From contig JAHHDT010000006.1 in NCBI GenBank assembly GCA_019739225.1, forward strand, positions 1 through 64,000: a stretch of 64,000 bases of DNA. The letters run 5' to 3'. Positions within the stretch are counted from its first letter, which is position 1. Every line of letters starts with the position of its first letter. Below the pieces are notes generated by a model. It was not told the origin of the DNA. It saw only the letters and a list, made by a program, of their open reading frames with translations, and made no database searches. Both the position numbers and the translations under genes were made by a program. The stretch comes from Aquamicrobium sp. (GTDB taxonomy: Bacteria; Pseudomonadota; Alphaproteobacteria; Rhizobiales; Rhizobiaceae). This document shows positions 37,070 to 47,048 of the stretch, in pieces.

Positions 37070-37876
37070 TCAGCCCCAGATCAGCAACGCGAGCAGGCCG
37101 ACGGTCCCAACCAGCAGCCGCCAGTAGGCAAAGGGCGCATAGCCCCGTCGCGACACGAAATCGAGCAGCTTGCGCACCACCAGAACGGCGGCGATGAAGG
37201 CGAACAGGAATCCGGTTGCGATGATGGGCAGGTCGTTCGCCGACAGGATGTCCCGATTCTGGTAAAGATCGTAGACGAAGGCGCCGGCCATGGTAGGCAT
37301 GGCCAGGAAGAACGAGAACTCGGCTGCGGACCGCTTGTCGGCGCCAAGGAGAAGTGCGCCGACGATCGTCGCGCCGGAGCGCGACGTGCCGGGAATCATC
37401 GCAAGGCACTGAAAAAGGCCGATCCGGAAATAGACCGACAGCGGAAACTCCGAAGCTTCGGTATATTTCGGCCGAATCGCCCAGCGGTCGACCCACAGCA
37501 GGATGAAGCCGCCGAGGATCAGCGTGATGCAGATCAGCATCGGGCTTTCGAACAGCACCTCCTTGATAAAGCTGTGCGCGAAGGCGCCTATTATCGCGGC
37601 CGGCAGAAAGGCGATCAGGATGCCGAGGACGAAAGTCTGCGTGGCGCGGTCGGACGGAAGCTTGATGAGCATGTCCCACAGCCGTGCGAAATAGACAGAC
37701 AGAATCGCCAGAATCGCGCCGAGCTGAATGACGACCTCGAAAACCTTGCCGGTTGACTGGAAACCCATGAAGTGGCCGGCCAGAAGGATGTGGCCGGTCG
37801 AGGAGACGGGAATGAACTCGGTCAAACCTTCCAGGATGCCGAGAATCGCGGCCCCGACGATCGTCTGTTCGCTCAT
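37070..37876 (-). CDS. uppP: Undecaprenyl-diphosphatase
   Basis: 268 residues from ATG 37876, preceded by GGAGC. Both catalytic motifs of the BacA/UppP family are present: [17 protein letters not shown] near residues 13-29 and [10 protein letters not shown] near 160-170. Seven or eight membrane segments. Dephosphorylates undecaprenyl diphosphate to recycle the lipid carrier for peptidoglycan and other envelope polymers, and gives some bacitracin resistance. Single-gene unit. Confidence 0.96.
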   Translation of the reverse strand: MSEQTIVGAAILGILEGLTEFIPVSSTGHILLAGHFMGFQSTGKVFEVVIQLGAILAILSVYFARLWDMLIKLPSDRATQTFVLGILIAFLPAAIIGAFAHSFIKEVLFESPMLICITLILGGFILLWVDRWAIRPKYTEASEFPLSVYFRIGLFQCLAMIPGTSRSGATIVGALLLGADKRSAAEFSFFLAMPTMAGAFVYDLYQNRDILSANDLPIIATGFLFAFIAAVLVVRKLLDFVSRRGYAPFAYWRLLVGTVGLLALLIWG

Positions 37877-38024
37877 GTCTGCTCCGGCCGTTTGTCGCCG
37901 CTTGCTTGTCAGGAAATGGATGAGCGCCTATAGGACGAGACCGCCTCGCGCCCGACTCAGGAACGGGTCCGAGACTTAGACCCGCTGCCCTAAAAAGGCC
38001 AGACCATTCCTGTTTGCCGGTGCC

Positions 38025-38717
38025 ATGCTGACTCTGTTCCACCATCCGCTCTTTCCCGCGTGCCGTTTCGTCCGCCTCTCCTTTGGAGAATACGGCGAGG
38101 AGCTGGCGCTGATCGAGGAGAAGCCCTGGCTGCGGCGCAAGGAATTCCTGACGCTCAATCCCGCCGCGACGCTGCCCGTGCTGCTGGCCGAAGGCGACGA
38201 ACCGATCGTCGGCGCAACGGTGATCGCAGAATATGTCGACGAGACGCGAGGGGTCCTGAAACGCGAGCGGCGGCTTTTTGCCGAGGATCCGCTGGCGCGC
38301 GCGGAAATCCGCAGGCTGGTCGATTGGTATCTGGTCAAGGCGGAAACGGACGTTGCCCGTCATCTGGTGCGCGAGCGCGTGCTGAAACCCGTGATGGGCA
38401 GCGAGCACGGCGGCGGCTCGCCGGATTCCGGCGCGATCCGGGCCGCCAGAGCCAATGTGCGCCAGCACATGAAATATACCAACTGGCTGGCCGGCACGCG
38501 CAACTGGCTGGCAGGCACGCGACTGACCTATGCCGACATGGCCGCTGCCGCCACGCTCTCGGTTCTCGATTACCTCGGCGAAATCTCCTGGTCGGATTAT
38601 CCGGCTGCCAAGGACTGGTATTCGCGCATGAAGTCGCGCCCCTCGTTCCGGCCGCTGCTGGCCGACCGGGTGCGCGGGCTGTCGCCGGTCTCGCACTACG
38701 CCGACCTCGATTTCTGA
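38025..38717 (+). CDS. fzlA: FzlA-like glutathione-S-transferase-fold cell division protein
   Basis: 230 residues. The N-terminal thioredoxin-like domain ([24 protein letters not shown]) and the C-terminal helical domain fit GST, and the overall pattern ([34 protein letters not shown], ending SHYADLDF) matches FzlA of Caulobacter, which binds and curves FtsZ filaments and is essential for division. Glutathione chemistry is not expected. Its stop overlaps queG by one base. Confidence 0.85.
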   Translation: MLTLFHHPLFPACRFVRLSFGEYGEELALIEEKPWLRRKEFLTLNPAATLPVLLAEGDEPIVGATVIAEYVDETRGVLKRERRLFAEDPLARAEIRRLVDWYLVKAETDVARHLVRERVLKPVMGSEHGGGSPDSGAIRAARANVRQHMKYTNWLAGTRNWLAGTRLTYADMAAAATLSVLDYLGEISWSDYPAAKDWYSRMKSRPSFRPLLADRVRGLSPVSHYADLDF

Positions 38718-39862
38718 TGACCGCGAGCCTGAAACCAGTCTCAAAAGACCGGCTTCGGGACTTTCTGAACCTCGAAGCAAAACGGCAGGGTTTCAATTCG
38801 ATCGCCGTCGCCAGTCCCGATTCGGTCCCGTTCGCCCCGGGCCGGCTTGCCCACTATGTCGAAAAGGGCAGACACGGCACGATGGAGTGGATTGCCGAAA
38901 CGGCAGCACGGCGCGGCGACCCGCGCGCGCTGTGGCCAGAGGTGCGCTCGATCGTCATGCTGGCGATGAACTACGGCCCCGATACCGACCCGCTGGAGCT
39001 CCTGGCCCGCAAGGACCGCGCGGCAATCTCGGTCTATGCTCGCCATCGCGACTATCACGACGTCATCAAGGGACGGCTCAAGGAGATCGCACAGAAGCTC
39101 GCCGCGCTCAGCGGCGCGGACGTCAAGGTCTTTGTCGACACCGCGCCGGTGATGGAAAAGCCGCTGGCCGAGGCGGCCGGCATCGGCTGGCAGGGGAAGC
39201 ATACGAACCTCGTCAGCCGGGAATACGGGTCCTGGCTTTTCCTCGGCTCGATCTTCACCAGCGCGGAACTTTCACCCGATGAAGCCGAGCACGATCATTG
39301 CGGCTCCTGCCGCGCCTGCATCGACATCTGCCCCACGGATGCTTTTCCGGCGCCCTACCAGCTCGATGCGCGACGCTGCATCTCCTACCTGACCATCGAG
39401 CACAAGGGGCCGATCCCGCGCGAGTTCCGCGTCGCCATGGGAAACCGCATCTACGGTTGCGACGATTGCCTCGCCGTCTGCCCGTGGAACAAGTTCGCCA
39501 GCGCGGCATCCGAGGCCAAGCTGACGGCGCGGGAGGACTTGAAGGAGCCGCGCCTGACCGATCTTCTGACACTCGACGATCCAGCGTTCCGCGCGCTCTT
39601 TTCCGGCTCGCCAGTCAAGCGCATCGGGCGTGACCGCTTCATACGCAATGTGCTCGTCGCGGCCGGCAATTCAGGCGAGACAGCCCTGATACCGCAGGTG
39701 CAGGACCTCCTCGGCGATCCGTCACCGCTCGTGCGCGGCATGGCCGTGTGGGCGCTGTCCCGTCTGCTCGATCGCCGGTCGTTTGAGACGCTGATGGCAA
39801 GCCATCGCGGAAGCGAGGCCGACCCGGATGTTATTGCTGAAATCGGGAGTATCGTTCATTGA
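38717..39862 (+). CDS. queG: Epoxyqueuosine reductase
   Basis: 381 residues from ATG 38717. Catalyses the last step of queuosine synthesis in tRNA, using cobalamin and two 4Fe-4S clusters. [28 protein letters not shown] is the conserved cobalamin/active-site region; the cluster ligands are in [16 protein letters not shown] (about 195) and [13 protein letters not shown] (about 248). A HEAT-like C-terminus binds tRNA. Short overlaps with both neighbours suggest a fzlA-queG-SDR operon. Confidence 0.96.
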   Translation: MTASLKPVSKDRLRDFLNLEAKRQGFNSIAVASPDSVPFAPGRLAHYVEKGRHGTMEWIAETAARRGDPRALWPEVRSIVMLAMNYGPDTDPLELLARKDRAAISVYARHRDYHDVIKGRLKEIAQKLAALSGADVKVFVDTAPVMEKPLAEAAGIGWQGKHTNLVSREYGSWLFLGSIFTSAELSPDEAEHDHCGSCRACIDICPTDAFPAPYQLDARRCISYLTIEHKGPIPREFRVAMGNRIYGCDDCLAVCPWNKFASAASEAKLTAREDLKEPRLTDLLTLDDPAFRALFSGSPVKRIGRDRFIRNVLVAAGNSGETALIPQVQDLLGDPSPLVRGMAVWALSRLLDRRSFETLMASHRGSEADPDVIAEIGSIVH

Positions 39863-39864
39863 GC

Positions 39865-40773
39865 ATGAGACTGTTCATCTTCGGCGCCGGCTATTCCGGC
39901 CGCGCGATCGCCCGCATGGCTATCAGCGACGGTGCATTCGTCGCCGGCACGACCCGCTCGGCGCACAAGGCCGAAGAACTGCGAGCCGAGGGCATCGCGC
40001 CGGCGCTGTTCGACGGTGGCGTCCTGTCGCCCGAGATCGAGGCGGCGCTGGGCGAAACCACGCATCTGATCGTCTCGATTGCGCCGGGTGATAGCGATCC
40101 TGTTCTCGCCGCCGCGCGGGACACAATCGTCAATCGGATGCCCGCGCTGCGGTGGATCGGCTATCTCTCGACCGTCGGCGTCTATGGCGATCACCGAGGC
40201 GCCTGGATCGATGAAAGCGCCGAATGCCGGCCGGTCTCCCGCCGGTCGCAGGCCCGGCTCGCAGCCGAGCGCGCGTGGCTGGCGCTTGCCGTTGAAACGG
40301 ACCTTCCGGTGGCGATCCTGAGGCTCTCCGGCATATATGGACCCGGCCGCAACGGCTTCGTGAACCTCGAAAAGGGCACGGCCCGACGCATCGTCAAGCC
40401 GGACCAAGTGTTCAACCGCATCCATGTCGATGACATCGCCGGCGCGACGATGCTGCTGGCGAATGAGGCCAAGGGCGGCATCTTCAATGTCACCGACGAC
40501 GAGCCGGCACCGCCGCAGGATGTCGTAGCGTATGCCGCATCGCTGATGGGCGTCGCACCGCCGCCGGAGATTCCCTTCGACGAGGCCGAGATGACGCCGA
40601 TGGCGCGCTCGTTCTATGGCGAAAACAAGCGCGTCGCCAACGCGCGCATCAAGCAGGCAGGCTACCGCTTCCGCTTTCCGGATTACCGCGCGGCCCTTGA
40701 CGATTTGTGGTCGAGCGGCACATGGCGAGGTCGCGCCGAAAGCGCGGACGCACGATCGAGGATCGGCGACTGA
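39865..40773 (+). CDS. NAD(P)-binding epimerase/SDR-e family protein (YeeZ-like)
   Basis: 302 residues from ATG 39865; TTG 39859 overlaps the queG stop and is an alternative. Rossmann site FIFGAGYSGRAIARMA, then GYLSTVGVYGDHRGAWIDE and LRLSGIYGPGRN with a conserved IHVDDIAGATMLL, as in atypical extended SDRs related to YeeZ. The YxxxK Tyr is not evident (RRSQARLAAER at that place), so it may not be a dehydrogenase. Substrate unknown. Confidence 0.82.
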   Translation: MRLFIFGAGYSGRAIARMAISDGAFVAGTTRSAHKAEELRAEGIAPALFDGGVLSPEIEAALGETTHLIVSIAPGDSDPVLAAARDTIVNRMPALRWIGYLSTVGVYGDHRGAWIDESAECRPVSRRSQARLAAERAWLALAVETDLPVAILRLSGIYGPGRNGFVNLEKGTARRIVKPDQVFNRIHVDDIAGATMLLANEAKGGIFNVTDDEPAPPQDVVAYAASLMGVAPPPEIPFDEAEMTPMARSFYGENKRVANARIKQAGYRFRFPDYRAALDDLWSSGTWRGRAESADARSRIGD

Positions 40774-40862
40774 ACTGTTATGATTCGATTAACCATGCAC
40801 CTGCAAGCTAGAGCGCGGGCATTGGGGCATCTGTGAATCCATCGATTACCGGAGGCCGGTAC

Positions 40863-41882
40863 ATGCGTCTTTCAGCCGTCATTCGTCATCTTGCCAGTGC
40901 TATCGTCGCGTTTGCCGCGGCCGTTTCGGGCGCGATGGCGGATCCGCTTGCCAAGGATGCATTCGGCGCACAACGCCTGCCGGCTGCCACGCAGGCCGCG
41001 GCCCACGGCTTCTATTCGAAGGGCTGCTTCGCCGGCGGCATGGCGATCGCCACGGATGGCCCGAACTGGCAGGCGATGCGCCTGTCGCGCAACCGCCGCT
41101 GGGGTCATCCGGAAATGATCGCGCTGCTCGAGCGGTTTTCGCGCGAGGCCGCGCAGGATGGGTGGCCCGGCCTGCTGATCGGCGATGTCTCGCAACCGCG
41201 CGGCGGCCCGATGCTGTCCGGCCATGCATCGCATCAGATCGGATTGGATGCGGACATCTGGTTCCTGCCCATGCCGAACCGGCGTCTGTCGGCAGGCGAG
41301 CGCGAGAACCTCGACTTCGTTTCCATGCTGAAGCCCAATTCGCTCTACGTCGACGATCGCAAATGGACACCGGCGCACGCCCGGTTGCTCCATCGTGCGG
41401 CAAGCTATCCGAATGTCGAGCGGATTCTGGTTCACCCGGGAATCAAGAAGAAGCTTTGCGATACGGTCGGCGGCGACCGCTCCTGGCTGCGCAAGGTGCG
41501 CCCGTTCTGGGGGCACGATTCGCACTTCCATGTCCGGATCGGCTGCCCCGCCGGCTCGCCCGGCTGCCGGACGCAGGATGCGGTGCCGCGTGAAGAAGGC
41601 TGCGACCAGTCGCTGGCATGGTGGTTCACCGAGGAGCCTTGGCGCCCTGCGACAGGCCCGGCCAAGCCCAAGGCCCGGGACGTGCTGCGCCTTTCCTCGT
41701 TGCCCTCCGCCTGCGAGGCAGTGCTTGCCGCTCCGGCGCCGGTATCGGAAGCCGCCGTAACCGTCGGCGGTCGCGGCACCCCGATGATCGCGACCACGAA
41801 TGCGGCACCTGTGACTGCAAATGCGTTCGCGCCGACACCCGAACGGACGATCCCGCTACCGCAGCCCCGCCCCTACGACTGA
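40863..41882 (+). CDS. mepA: Penicillin-insensitive murein endopeptidase
   Basis: 339 residues from ATG 40863, chosen over 40833 because GGAGG lies just ahead and a signal peptide starts there (cleavage near AMADPL). LAS-type zinc metallopeptidase: SGHASHQIGLDADIWF has the first His and Asp ligands and GHDSHFHVRIGCP the last His. Cuts D-Ala-mDAP cross-links in peptidoglycan in the periplasm. The C-terminal 70 residues are Pro/Ala-rich and extra to the family core. Confidence 0.93.
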   Translation: MRLSAVIRHLASAIVAFAAAVSGAMADPLAKDAFGAQRLPAATQAAAHGFYSKGCFAGGMAIATDGPNWQAMRLSRNRRWGHPEMIALLERFSREAAQDGWPGLLIGDVSQPRGGPMLSGHASHQIGLDADIWFLPMPNRRLSAGERENLDFVSMLKPNSLYVDDRKWTPAHARLLHRAASYPNVERILVHPGIKKKLCDTVGGDRSWLRKVRPFWGHDSHFHVRIGCPAGSPGCRTQDAVPREEGCDQSLAWWFTEEPWRPATGPAKPKARDVLRLSSLPSACEAVLAAPAPVSEAAVTVGGRGTPMIATTNAAPVTANAFAPTPERTIPLPQPRPYD

Positions 41883-41963
41883 GCGGTTCCTTGACATCGG
41901 GCGCGCCGGGACTCTAAGAGGTTTCTAAATCGATTTAACCCCTCGCCGCCGGATTTTTCTGCC

Positions 41964-42368
41964 TTGGCTGACCGCCCGCGCCTCGCCTTGATCGCTCACG
42001 ACGCCAAGAAGGACGACCTCGTCGCCTTCTGTCTGGCTCACGCCGAATTCCTCGTGGGCAGCGACATCGTGGCTACCGGCACCACGGGTAGCCGCATAGC
42101 CGATGCCGATTCGCGCTTTTCGGTGCGACGGCTGCGCAGCGGACCGCTTGGCGGCGACCAGCAGATCGGCGCGCTGATCGCCGAAGGCGTTGTCGATGCC
42201 GTGATTTTCCTGGTCGACCCGCTGACGCCGATGCCGCACGACGTCGACGTGAAGGCGCTGATGCGGCTTGCCATCGTCTATGATATTCCCATTGCCCTGA
42301 ACGTCGCCACGGCCGAGATCATTCTCACCGCCATGGAGACGGGCGGCCGCAACGGGGACCAAGGCTGA
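41964..42368 (+). CDS. mgsA: Methylglyoxal synthase
   Basis: 134 residues from TTG 41964 ([18 protein letters not shown]); no ATG fits. IALIAHDxKK, [24 protein letters not shown] with the catalytic Asp, and [15 protein letters not shown] with the conserved His identify MgsA, which turns dihydroxyacetone phosphate into methylglyoxal and phosphate. The glucokinase gene starts 1 bp later, so the two form a sugar-metabolism pair. Confidence 0.95.
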   Translation: MADRPRLALIAHDAKKDDLVAFCLAHAEFLVGSDIVATGTTGSRIADADSRFSVRRLRSGPLGGDQQIGALIAEGVVDAVIFLVDPLTPMPHDVDVKALMRLAIVYDIPIALNVATAEIILTAMETGGRNGDQG

Positions 42369-42369
42369 C

Positions 42370-43398
42370 ATGCTAGGCGAGGACCAGAACATCACCATGC
42401 TCAAATTTCCGGTTCTCATCGGCGACATCGGCGGCACCAATGCGCGCTTCGCGATCCTCGTCGACGCCTATGCGGAGCCGAAGGAATTCCCCATCGTTCA
42501 AACGGCGGACTTCGCGACCATCGACGAAGCGATCCAGACCGCCATCCTCGACCGCACATCCATCCTGCCTTTGTCTGCCGTGCTTGCCGTGGCCGGCCCT
42601 GTCGACGGTGACGAGATCGAGCTGACCAATTGCGACTGGGTCGTCAGGCCCAGGCAGATGTTTTCCACGCTCGGTCTGGAAGAGGTGCTGGTGCTCAACG
42701 ATTTCGAAGCGCAGGCGCTTGCTGTCGTCGCGCTCGGGCCTGAGCACATGGAGAAGATCGGCGGCGGCGAACCCGAACCGGCTGCCGGACGGGTTGTGCT
42801 CGGCCCCGGCACAGGTCTCGGCGTCGCAGGGCTGGTCCATGCGCGACACACCTGGATACCCGTCCCCGGCGAGGGCGGCCACGTCGACATCGGCCCACGC
42901 AGTCCGCGCGATTTCGAGGTGTTTCCGCATATCGAGAAGATCGAGGGCCGTATCTCCGCGGAGCAGATGCTGTGCGGCCGCGGTCTCGTCAATCTCTATC
43001 GGGCGGTCGCCAGGGCGGACCAGGCTACGCCACGTTTCTCCACGCCCGCCGAAATCACCAGCGTCGCGCTGGACAACTCCGACGCGACCGCGAGCGAGGC
43101 ACTCGACATATTCGTCACCTGCCTCGGACGGCTGGCCGGCGACCTGGCGCTGATCTTCATGAGCCGTGGCGGTGTCTTTCTCACCGGCGGCATCGCCCAG
43201 AAAATCGTTCCGGCCCTCAAGAACGGCCGCTTCCGCGCCGCCTTCGAAGACAAGGCGCCGCACAACGACCTGGTCAGGGCGATGCCCGTCTATGTCATCA
43301 CCCATCCGCTCGCCGCCCTTTCGGGACTGGCTGCCTATGCCCAGACGCCGGCGCGGTTCGGCGTTGAGACGGAGGGACGGCACTGGGTGAGTGCCTGA
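42370..43398 (+). CDS. glk: Glucokinase
   Basis: 342 residues from ATG 42370; ATG 42397 (MLKFPVLIG) is an alternative closer to the family start. Phosphate-binding [13 protein letters not shown], the [10 protein letters not shown] segment, [14 protein letters not shown] and the [11 protein letters not shown] stretch with the catalytic region identify bacterial ROK-unrelated Glk. Phosphorylates glucose with ATP. Coupled to mgsA. Confidence 0.95.
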   Translation: MLGEDQNITMLKFPVLIGDIGGTNARFAILVDAYAEPKEFPIVQTADFATIDEAIQTAILDRTSILPLSAVLAVAGPVDGDEIELTNCDWVVRPRQMFSTLGLEEVLVLNDFEAQALAVVALGPEHMEKIGGGEPEPAAGRVVLGPGTGLGVAGLVHARHTWIPVPGEGGHVDIGPRSPRDFEVFPHIEKIEGRISAEQMLCGRGLVNLYRAVARADQATPRFSTPAEITSVALDNSDATASEALDIFVTCLGRLAGDLALIFMSRGGVFLTGGIAQKIVPALKNGRFRAAFEDKAPHNDLVRAMPVYVITHPLAALSGLAAYAQTPARFGVETEGRHWVSA

Positions 43399-43473
43399 CC
43401 CGGAGTCAGAAGGTCTGCGGATTGCCGATTGCATGAGCCTGTGCGAAAGGGCATAGCCAAGCGCGGAAAAGGC

Positions 43474-45297
43474 ATGACCGGGAAAAACGGTTTGGCGGTA
43501 AAAGACGAAAAGGGAGCACTCGAGGCCCTGCGAGGCGATGTCCTCCCCGTGCTGAAGCGCGTCCTGGGTGAAAATGCGCGCGACTATGTCGGGCTCTATG
43601 TCGCCGCCATTGCCTGCCTGCTCGCGGTCGCGGGCGCGACCGCCTTCATACCCTGGGTGATGCCGCCTCTCATCGACGGCGTATTCTATCAAGAGCGCTT
43701 CGATCTGATTCCCTGGATTTGCGGCGCGGTCATTCTGGTCTTCCTGGTTCGCGGTGCCGCCACCTACGGGCAGGCAGTCATCCTCGCCAAGATCGGCAAT
43801 AATCTCGTCGCCCGCTACCAGCGCCGCATCTTCGATCACCTGATGCGGCTCGGTCTGGACTTCTACACCGAGCAGCGCTCCGGCCGGCTCGCAGCGCAGA
43901 TCAACGAGAACGTGCTCGGCGTTCGTGACATGCTGAGCATGACGCTGAAGTCGGTCGTCGGCGACGCCGTGCTATTGGTGGCGCTGATCGGAGCGATGAT
44001 CGTGCTCGATCCGATGCTTTCGGCCATCGCGCTCCTCATCGGGCCGCCGCTTATCTTCGCGGTCAACCGGATCATGCGGCGGCTGCGCAAGGTGGCGCGG
44101 CAGGCCGTGGAGGTGAATGCACGGCTTGTCGGCGCCATGCAGGAGACCACCCAGGGCATCGCCGTGGTGAAGGCGTTCACCATGGAAGAGCAGCTCGCAC
44201 GCCGCATGGACGGGCTGGTCGCCGAAGCGGAGAACCGCGCTAATAAGATCGCGCGCGTCTCCGAGCGCGTCACGCCGATTTCCGAGGCGCTGGCTGGCTT
44301 CGCGATCGCCGGCGTCATCGCCTATTCGGCCTATCAGGCATCTGCAACAAACACACCGCCCGGCTCGGTCTTCGGCTTCATTACCGCGCTGCTGCTTGCC
44401 TACGACCCGGCTCGCAGGCTCGCGCGGGTCCAGGTCAACCTCGAGCGTTCGCTGGTCAATGCGCGCATGATCTATGAACTGCTCGACATCGAGCCTCGAC
44501 AGCGAGACCGCGACGGTGCCAAACCGCTGGCGGTATCCCGCGGCGAGGTGCGGTTCGACGACGTCTCGTTCTCCTATGCGGACGACCTTCCGGTTCTGCG
44601 TGCGGTGAGCTTCGTGGCCGAGGCCGGCAAGACCACCGCGCTTGTCGGCGGCTCGGGGGCAGGTAAGTCGACGGTCGTGGCGCTGGTGCAGCGTTTTTAC
44701 GACCTGGCCGAAGGCACGATCCTGATCGACGGACAGGACATCGCACACGTCACCAAGGCATCGCTGCGCGCCAATATCGCCTATGTCTCGCAGCATCCCT
44801 ATCTGTTCGAAGGATCGGTGCGGGACAACATCCGCTACGGCCGGCCTGACGCCACGGATGCCGAAATAGAGGAGGCGGCACGGCTCGCCCATGCCGAAGA
44901 ATTCATTGCCGGAATGCCGCAGGGCTACGATACGCCCGTCGGCGAGAACGGTGTCACGCTTTCCGGCGGCCAGCGTCAGCGCCTGTCGATCGCCCGCGCC
45001 ATCGTGCGCAACGCGCCGATCCTGCTTCTCGACGAGGCGACTTCCGCGCTCGACACCGAATCCGAGGCTCGCGTGCAGGCAGCGCTTGAGACGATCATGA
45101 AGGACCGGACCACCATCGTCATCGCGCATCGCCTGTCGACGGTGGTCAAAGCAGATCACATCGTCGTTCTGGAGGCGGGTCGGGTCGTCGAGGAGGGCAC
45201 GCATGCGAGCCTGTTGAGCAGCCAGACCGGCGCCTACGCACGCTTTCACCGGCTGCAGGGCGAACCGGTCGCCAAGCATGGGGGTAATGCCGCGTGA
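43474..45297 (+). CDS. MsbA-like lipid/drug ABC exporter (fused permease and ATPase)
   Basis: 607 residues from ATG 43474; the start could be further up at TTG 43429. Six membrane helices (about 40-335) then an ATPase domain with Walker [10 protein letters not shown], signature [14 protein letters not shown], Walker [13 protein letters not shown] and H-loop IAHRLS. The MsbA/LmrA-like type usually moves lipid A precursors or other lipids across the inner membrane; without lpx neighbours the substrate is open. Its stop overlaps the dapB start. Confidence 0.9.
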   Translation: MTGKNGLAVKDEKGALEALRGDVLPVLKRVLGENARDYVGLYVAAIACLLAVAGATAFIPWVMPPLIDGVFYQERFDLIPWICGAVILVFLVRGAATYGQAVILAKIGNNLVARYQRRIFDHLMRLGLDFYTEQRSGRLAAQINENVLGVRDMLSMTLKSVVGDAVLLVALIGAMIVLDPMLSAIALLIGPPLIFAVNRIMRRLRKVARQAVEVNARLVGAMQETTQGIAVVKAFTMEEQLARRMDGLVAEAENRANKIARVSERVTPISEALAGFAIAGVIAYSAYQASATNTPPGSVFGFITALLLAYDPARRLARVQVNLERSLVNARMIYELLDIEPRQRDRDGAKPLAVSRGEVRFDDVSFSYADDLPVLRAVSFVAEAGKTTALVGGSGAGKSTVVALVQRFYDLAEGTILIDGQDIAHVTKASLRANIAYVSQHPYLFEGSVRDNIRYGRPDATDAEIEEAARLAHAEEFIAGMPQGYDTPVGENGVTLSGGQRQRLSIARAIVRNAPILLLDEATSALDTESEARVQAALETIMKDRTTIVIAHRLSTVVKADHIVVLEAGRVVEEGTHASLLSSQTGAYARFHRLQGEPVAKHGGNAA

Positions 45298-46100
45298 CAA
45301 TGGGTCTTGTCGTCGTGGGTGCCGCAGGCCGCATGGGCCGCACGCTGATCCGCGCGGTGCACGAGACGCCGGGCGCAAGCCTGGTCGGCGCCGTGGAACG
45401 CGAAGGGTCGCCCTTCATCGGCCAGGATGCCGGAATCCTCGCAGGCGTCGAGCCGCTCGACGTCACGATCAGCGACGATCCTCTTCAGGTCTTCGCAAAG
45501 GCCGATGGCGTGCTCGACTTCACCGTCCCGTCCGCCACGACGGTTTTCGCGGGCTATGCCGCCCAGGCCCGCATCGCCCATATCATCGGCACCACAGGTT
45601 GCTCGGATGCGGATGATGCAAAGATCGCGGCGGCGGCGCGCCACGCGACGATCGTCAAGTCCGGCAATATGAGCCTCGGCGTCAATCTGCTTGCCGCGCT
45701 GGTGGAACAGGCCGCCAAGGCGCTCGACGCCGGCGATTTCGACATCGAGGTGCTCGAGATGCACCACCGGCACAAGGTCGATGCGCCGTCGGGCACCGCG
45801 CTGCTGCTTGGCGAGGCGGCGGCAAGCGGCCGCGCGGTCGCGCTGTCGCAGAACAGCGTGCGCGTGCGTGACGGCCATACCGGCCCGCGCGAGGAAGGCA
45901 AGATCGGTTTCGCGACGTTGCGCGGCGGCTCCGTCGTGGGCGATCATTCCGTTATCCTTGCGGGAACAGGCGAACGCATCGTGCTTTCTCATCACGCGGA
46001 GGACAGGGCGCTATTCGCGCGCGGCGCGGTCAAGGCGGCGCTCTGGGCGCACGGCCGCAAGCCCGGCCTCTATTCGATGCGCGACGTACTCGGCCTCTAG
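45294..46100 (+). CDS. dapB: 4-hydroxy-tetrahydrodipicolinate reductase
   Basis: 268 residues from GTG 45294, overlapping the ABC exporter stop. NAD(P) site [16 protein letters not shown], catalytic [18 protein letters not shown] and the GTTGCSDAD stretch identify DapB, which reduces the cyclic intermediate in lysine and diaminopimelate synthesis. It precedes gpmA closely, an arrangement common in Mesorhizobium relatives. Confidence 0.97.
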   Translation: MTMGLVVVGAAGRMGRTLIRAVHETPGASLVGAVEREGSPFIGQDAGILAGVEPLDVTISDDPLQVFAKADGVLDFTVPSATTVFAGYAAQARIAHIIGTTGCSDADDAKIAAAARHATIVKSGNMSLGVNLLAALVEQAAKALDAGDFDIEVLEMHHRHKVDAPSGTALLLGEAAASGRAVALSQNSVRVRDGHTGPREEGKIGFATLRGGSVVGDHSVILAGTGERIVLSHHAEDRALFARGAVKAALWAHGRKPGLYSMRDVLGL

Positions 46101-46134
46101 CCTCAATCCAAACAATCAACAGCAGGAGAACCCC

Positions 46135-46755
46135 ATGTCCGGAACGCTGGTCCTCGTCCGCCACGGACAGAGCGAATGGAACCTGAAGAACCTGTTCACC
46201 GGCTGGCGCGACGTCGGGCTGACCGAGCAGGGCCATGAAGAGGCCAAGGCTGCCGGAGCGAAGCTTGCCGCGCGCGGCCTCAAATTCGACATCGCCTACA
46301 CGTCCGCGCTCGTTCGCGCGCAGGTGACCTGCCAGCACATCCTCGACGCGGTCGGCCAGGCCGATCTGGAGACGGTGCGCGACCAGGCGCTGAACGAGCG
46401 CGACTATGGCGATCTCGCCGGCCTCAACAAGGACGACGCGCGCGCCAAGTGGGGCGAGGAGCAGGTTCATGTCTGGCGGCGCTCCTACGACGTCCCGCCG
46501 CCCGGCGGCGAGAGCCTGCGCGACACCGGCGCGCGGGTCTGGCCCTATTACATGCATGTGATCCAGCCGCATGTGCTGCGCGGTGAGACGGTGCTGGTGG
46601 CCGCCCATGGCAACTCGCTGCGCGCACTCATCATGGCGCTCGACGGGCTGTCGGGCGAGGAAGTGGTCAAGATCGAACTCGGCACCGGCGTGCCGATCAT
46701 CTACCGCCTCAATGCCGATTCGACGGTCGCTTCCAAGGAGATCATCGAAAGCTGA
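46135..46755 (+). CDS. gpmA: 2,3-bisphosphoglycerate-dependent phosphoglycerate mutase
   Basis: 206 residues from ATG 46135 with AGGAG 8 nt upstream. [10 protein letters not shown] with the catalytic His, [32 protein letters not shown] and [14 protein letters not shown] identify GpmA (dPGM), the glycolytic 3- to 2-phosphoglycerate isomerase. The C-terminal tail is shorter than in E. coli, as is usual in alphaproteobacteria. The tRNA-Leu att site lies 122 bp downstream. Confidence 0.95.
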   Translation: MSGTLVLVRHGQSEWNLKNLFTGWRDVGLTEQGHEEAKAAGAKLAARGLKFDIAYTSALVRAQVTCQHILDAVGQADLETVRDQALNERDYGDLAGLNKDDARAKWGEEQVHVWRRSYDVPPPGGESLRDTGARVWPYYMHVIQPHVLRGETVLVAAHGNSLRALIMALDGLSGEEVVKIELGTGVPIIYRLNADSTVASKEIIES

Positions 46756-46877
46756 GCGGCTTCGCGCGCCTGTCGCGAGATTGTCATTGACAGCACAGGC
46801 GCGCCCGCTTACATCGGCGTCGCACCACGCATGGTCTCCGGAACCGTTGTCTCCGGACAGGCCCGTGCGGTCATCTA

Positions 46878-46962
46878 GCCCAGGTGGCGGAATTGGTAGA
46901 CGCGCACGGTTCAGGTCCGTGTGCCGCGAGGCGTGGAGGTTCGAGTCCTCTCCTGGGCACCA
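46878..46962 (+). tRNA. tRNA-Leu(CAG), integration site of the element
   Basis: 85-nt class II tRNA: GCCCAGGTGGCGG start, anticodon arm with loop TTCAGGT (anticodon CAG), a variable arm, T arm GGTTCGAGTCC, acceptor 3' strand CCTGGGC and an encoded ACCA end. The last 17 nt are part of the 42-bp direct repeat that bounds the integrated element, so the element keeps the tRNA intact. Confidence 0.95.
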
Positions 46963-46987
46963 TCCGGTCCAAGCTGCCAAGTGGACC
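46946..46987. repeat. attL, 42-bp direct repeat (left copy)
   Basis: Starts TCCTCTCCTGGGCACCATCC, covers the tRNA 3' end (to 46962) and 25 bp beyond, ending AAGTGGACC. Identical over 42 bp to 57616-57657; bases on each side differ. Confidence 0.95.
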
Positions 46988-47048
46988 AAATACTTAAGCC
47001 CCTTCAGAGTGTTGCGCTCGCCCTTGTGTGTTACAAAGGCGTGCAACA

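Noticed and set aside
38484-38525. NWLAGTR repeated twice in the FzlA-like protein, suggesting a recent duplication
   Set aside because: As I recall the Caulobacter protein, it has two similar WLA..R segments at this place with no length change, so it is probably a family feature.
37014-38780. 588-codon minus-strand ORF over uppP and fzlA
   Set aside because: Out-of-frame with uppP and antisense to fzlA; no protein-like motif.
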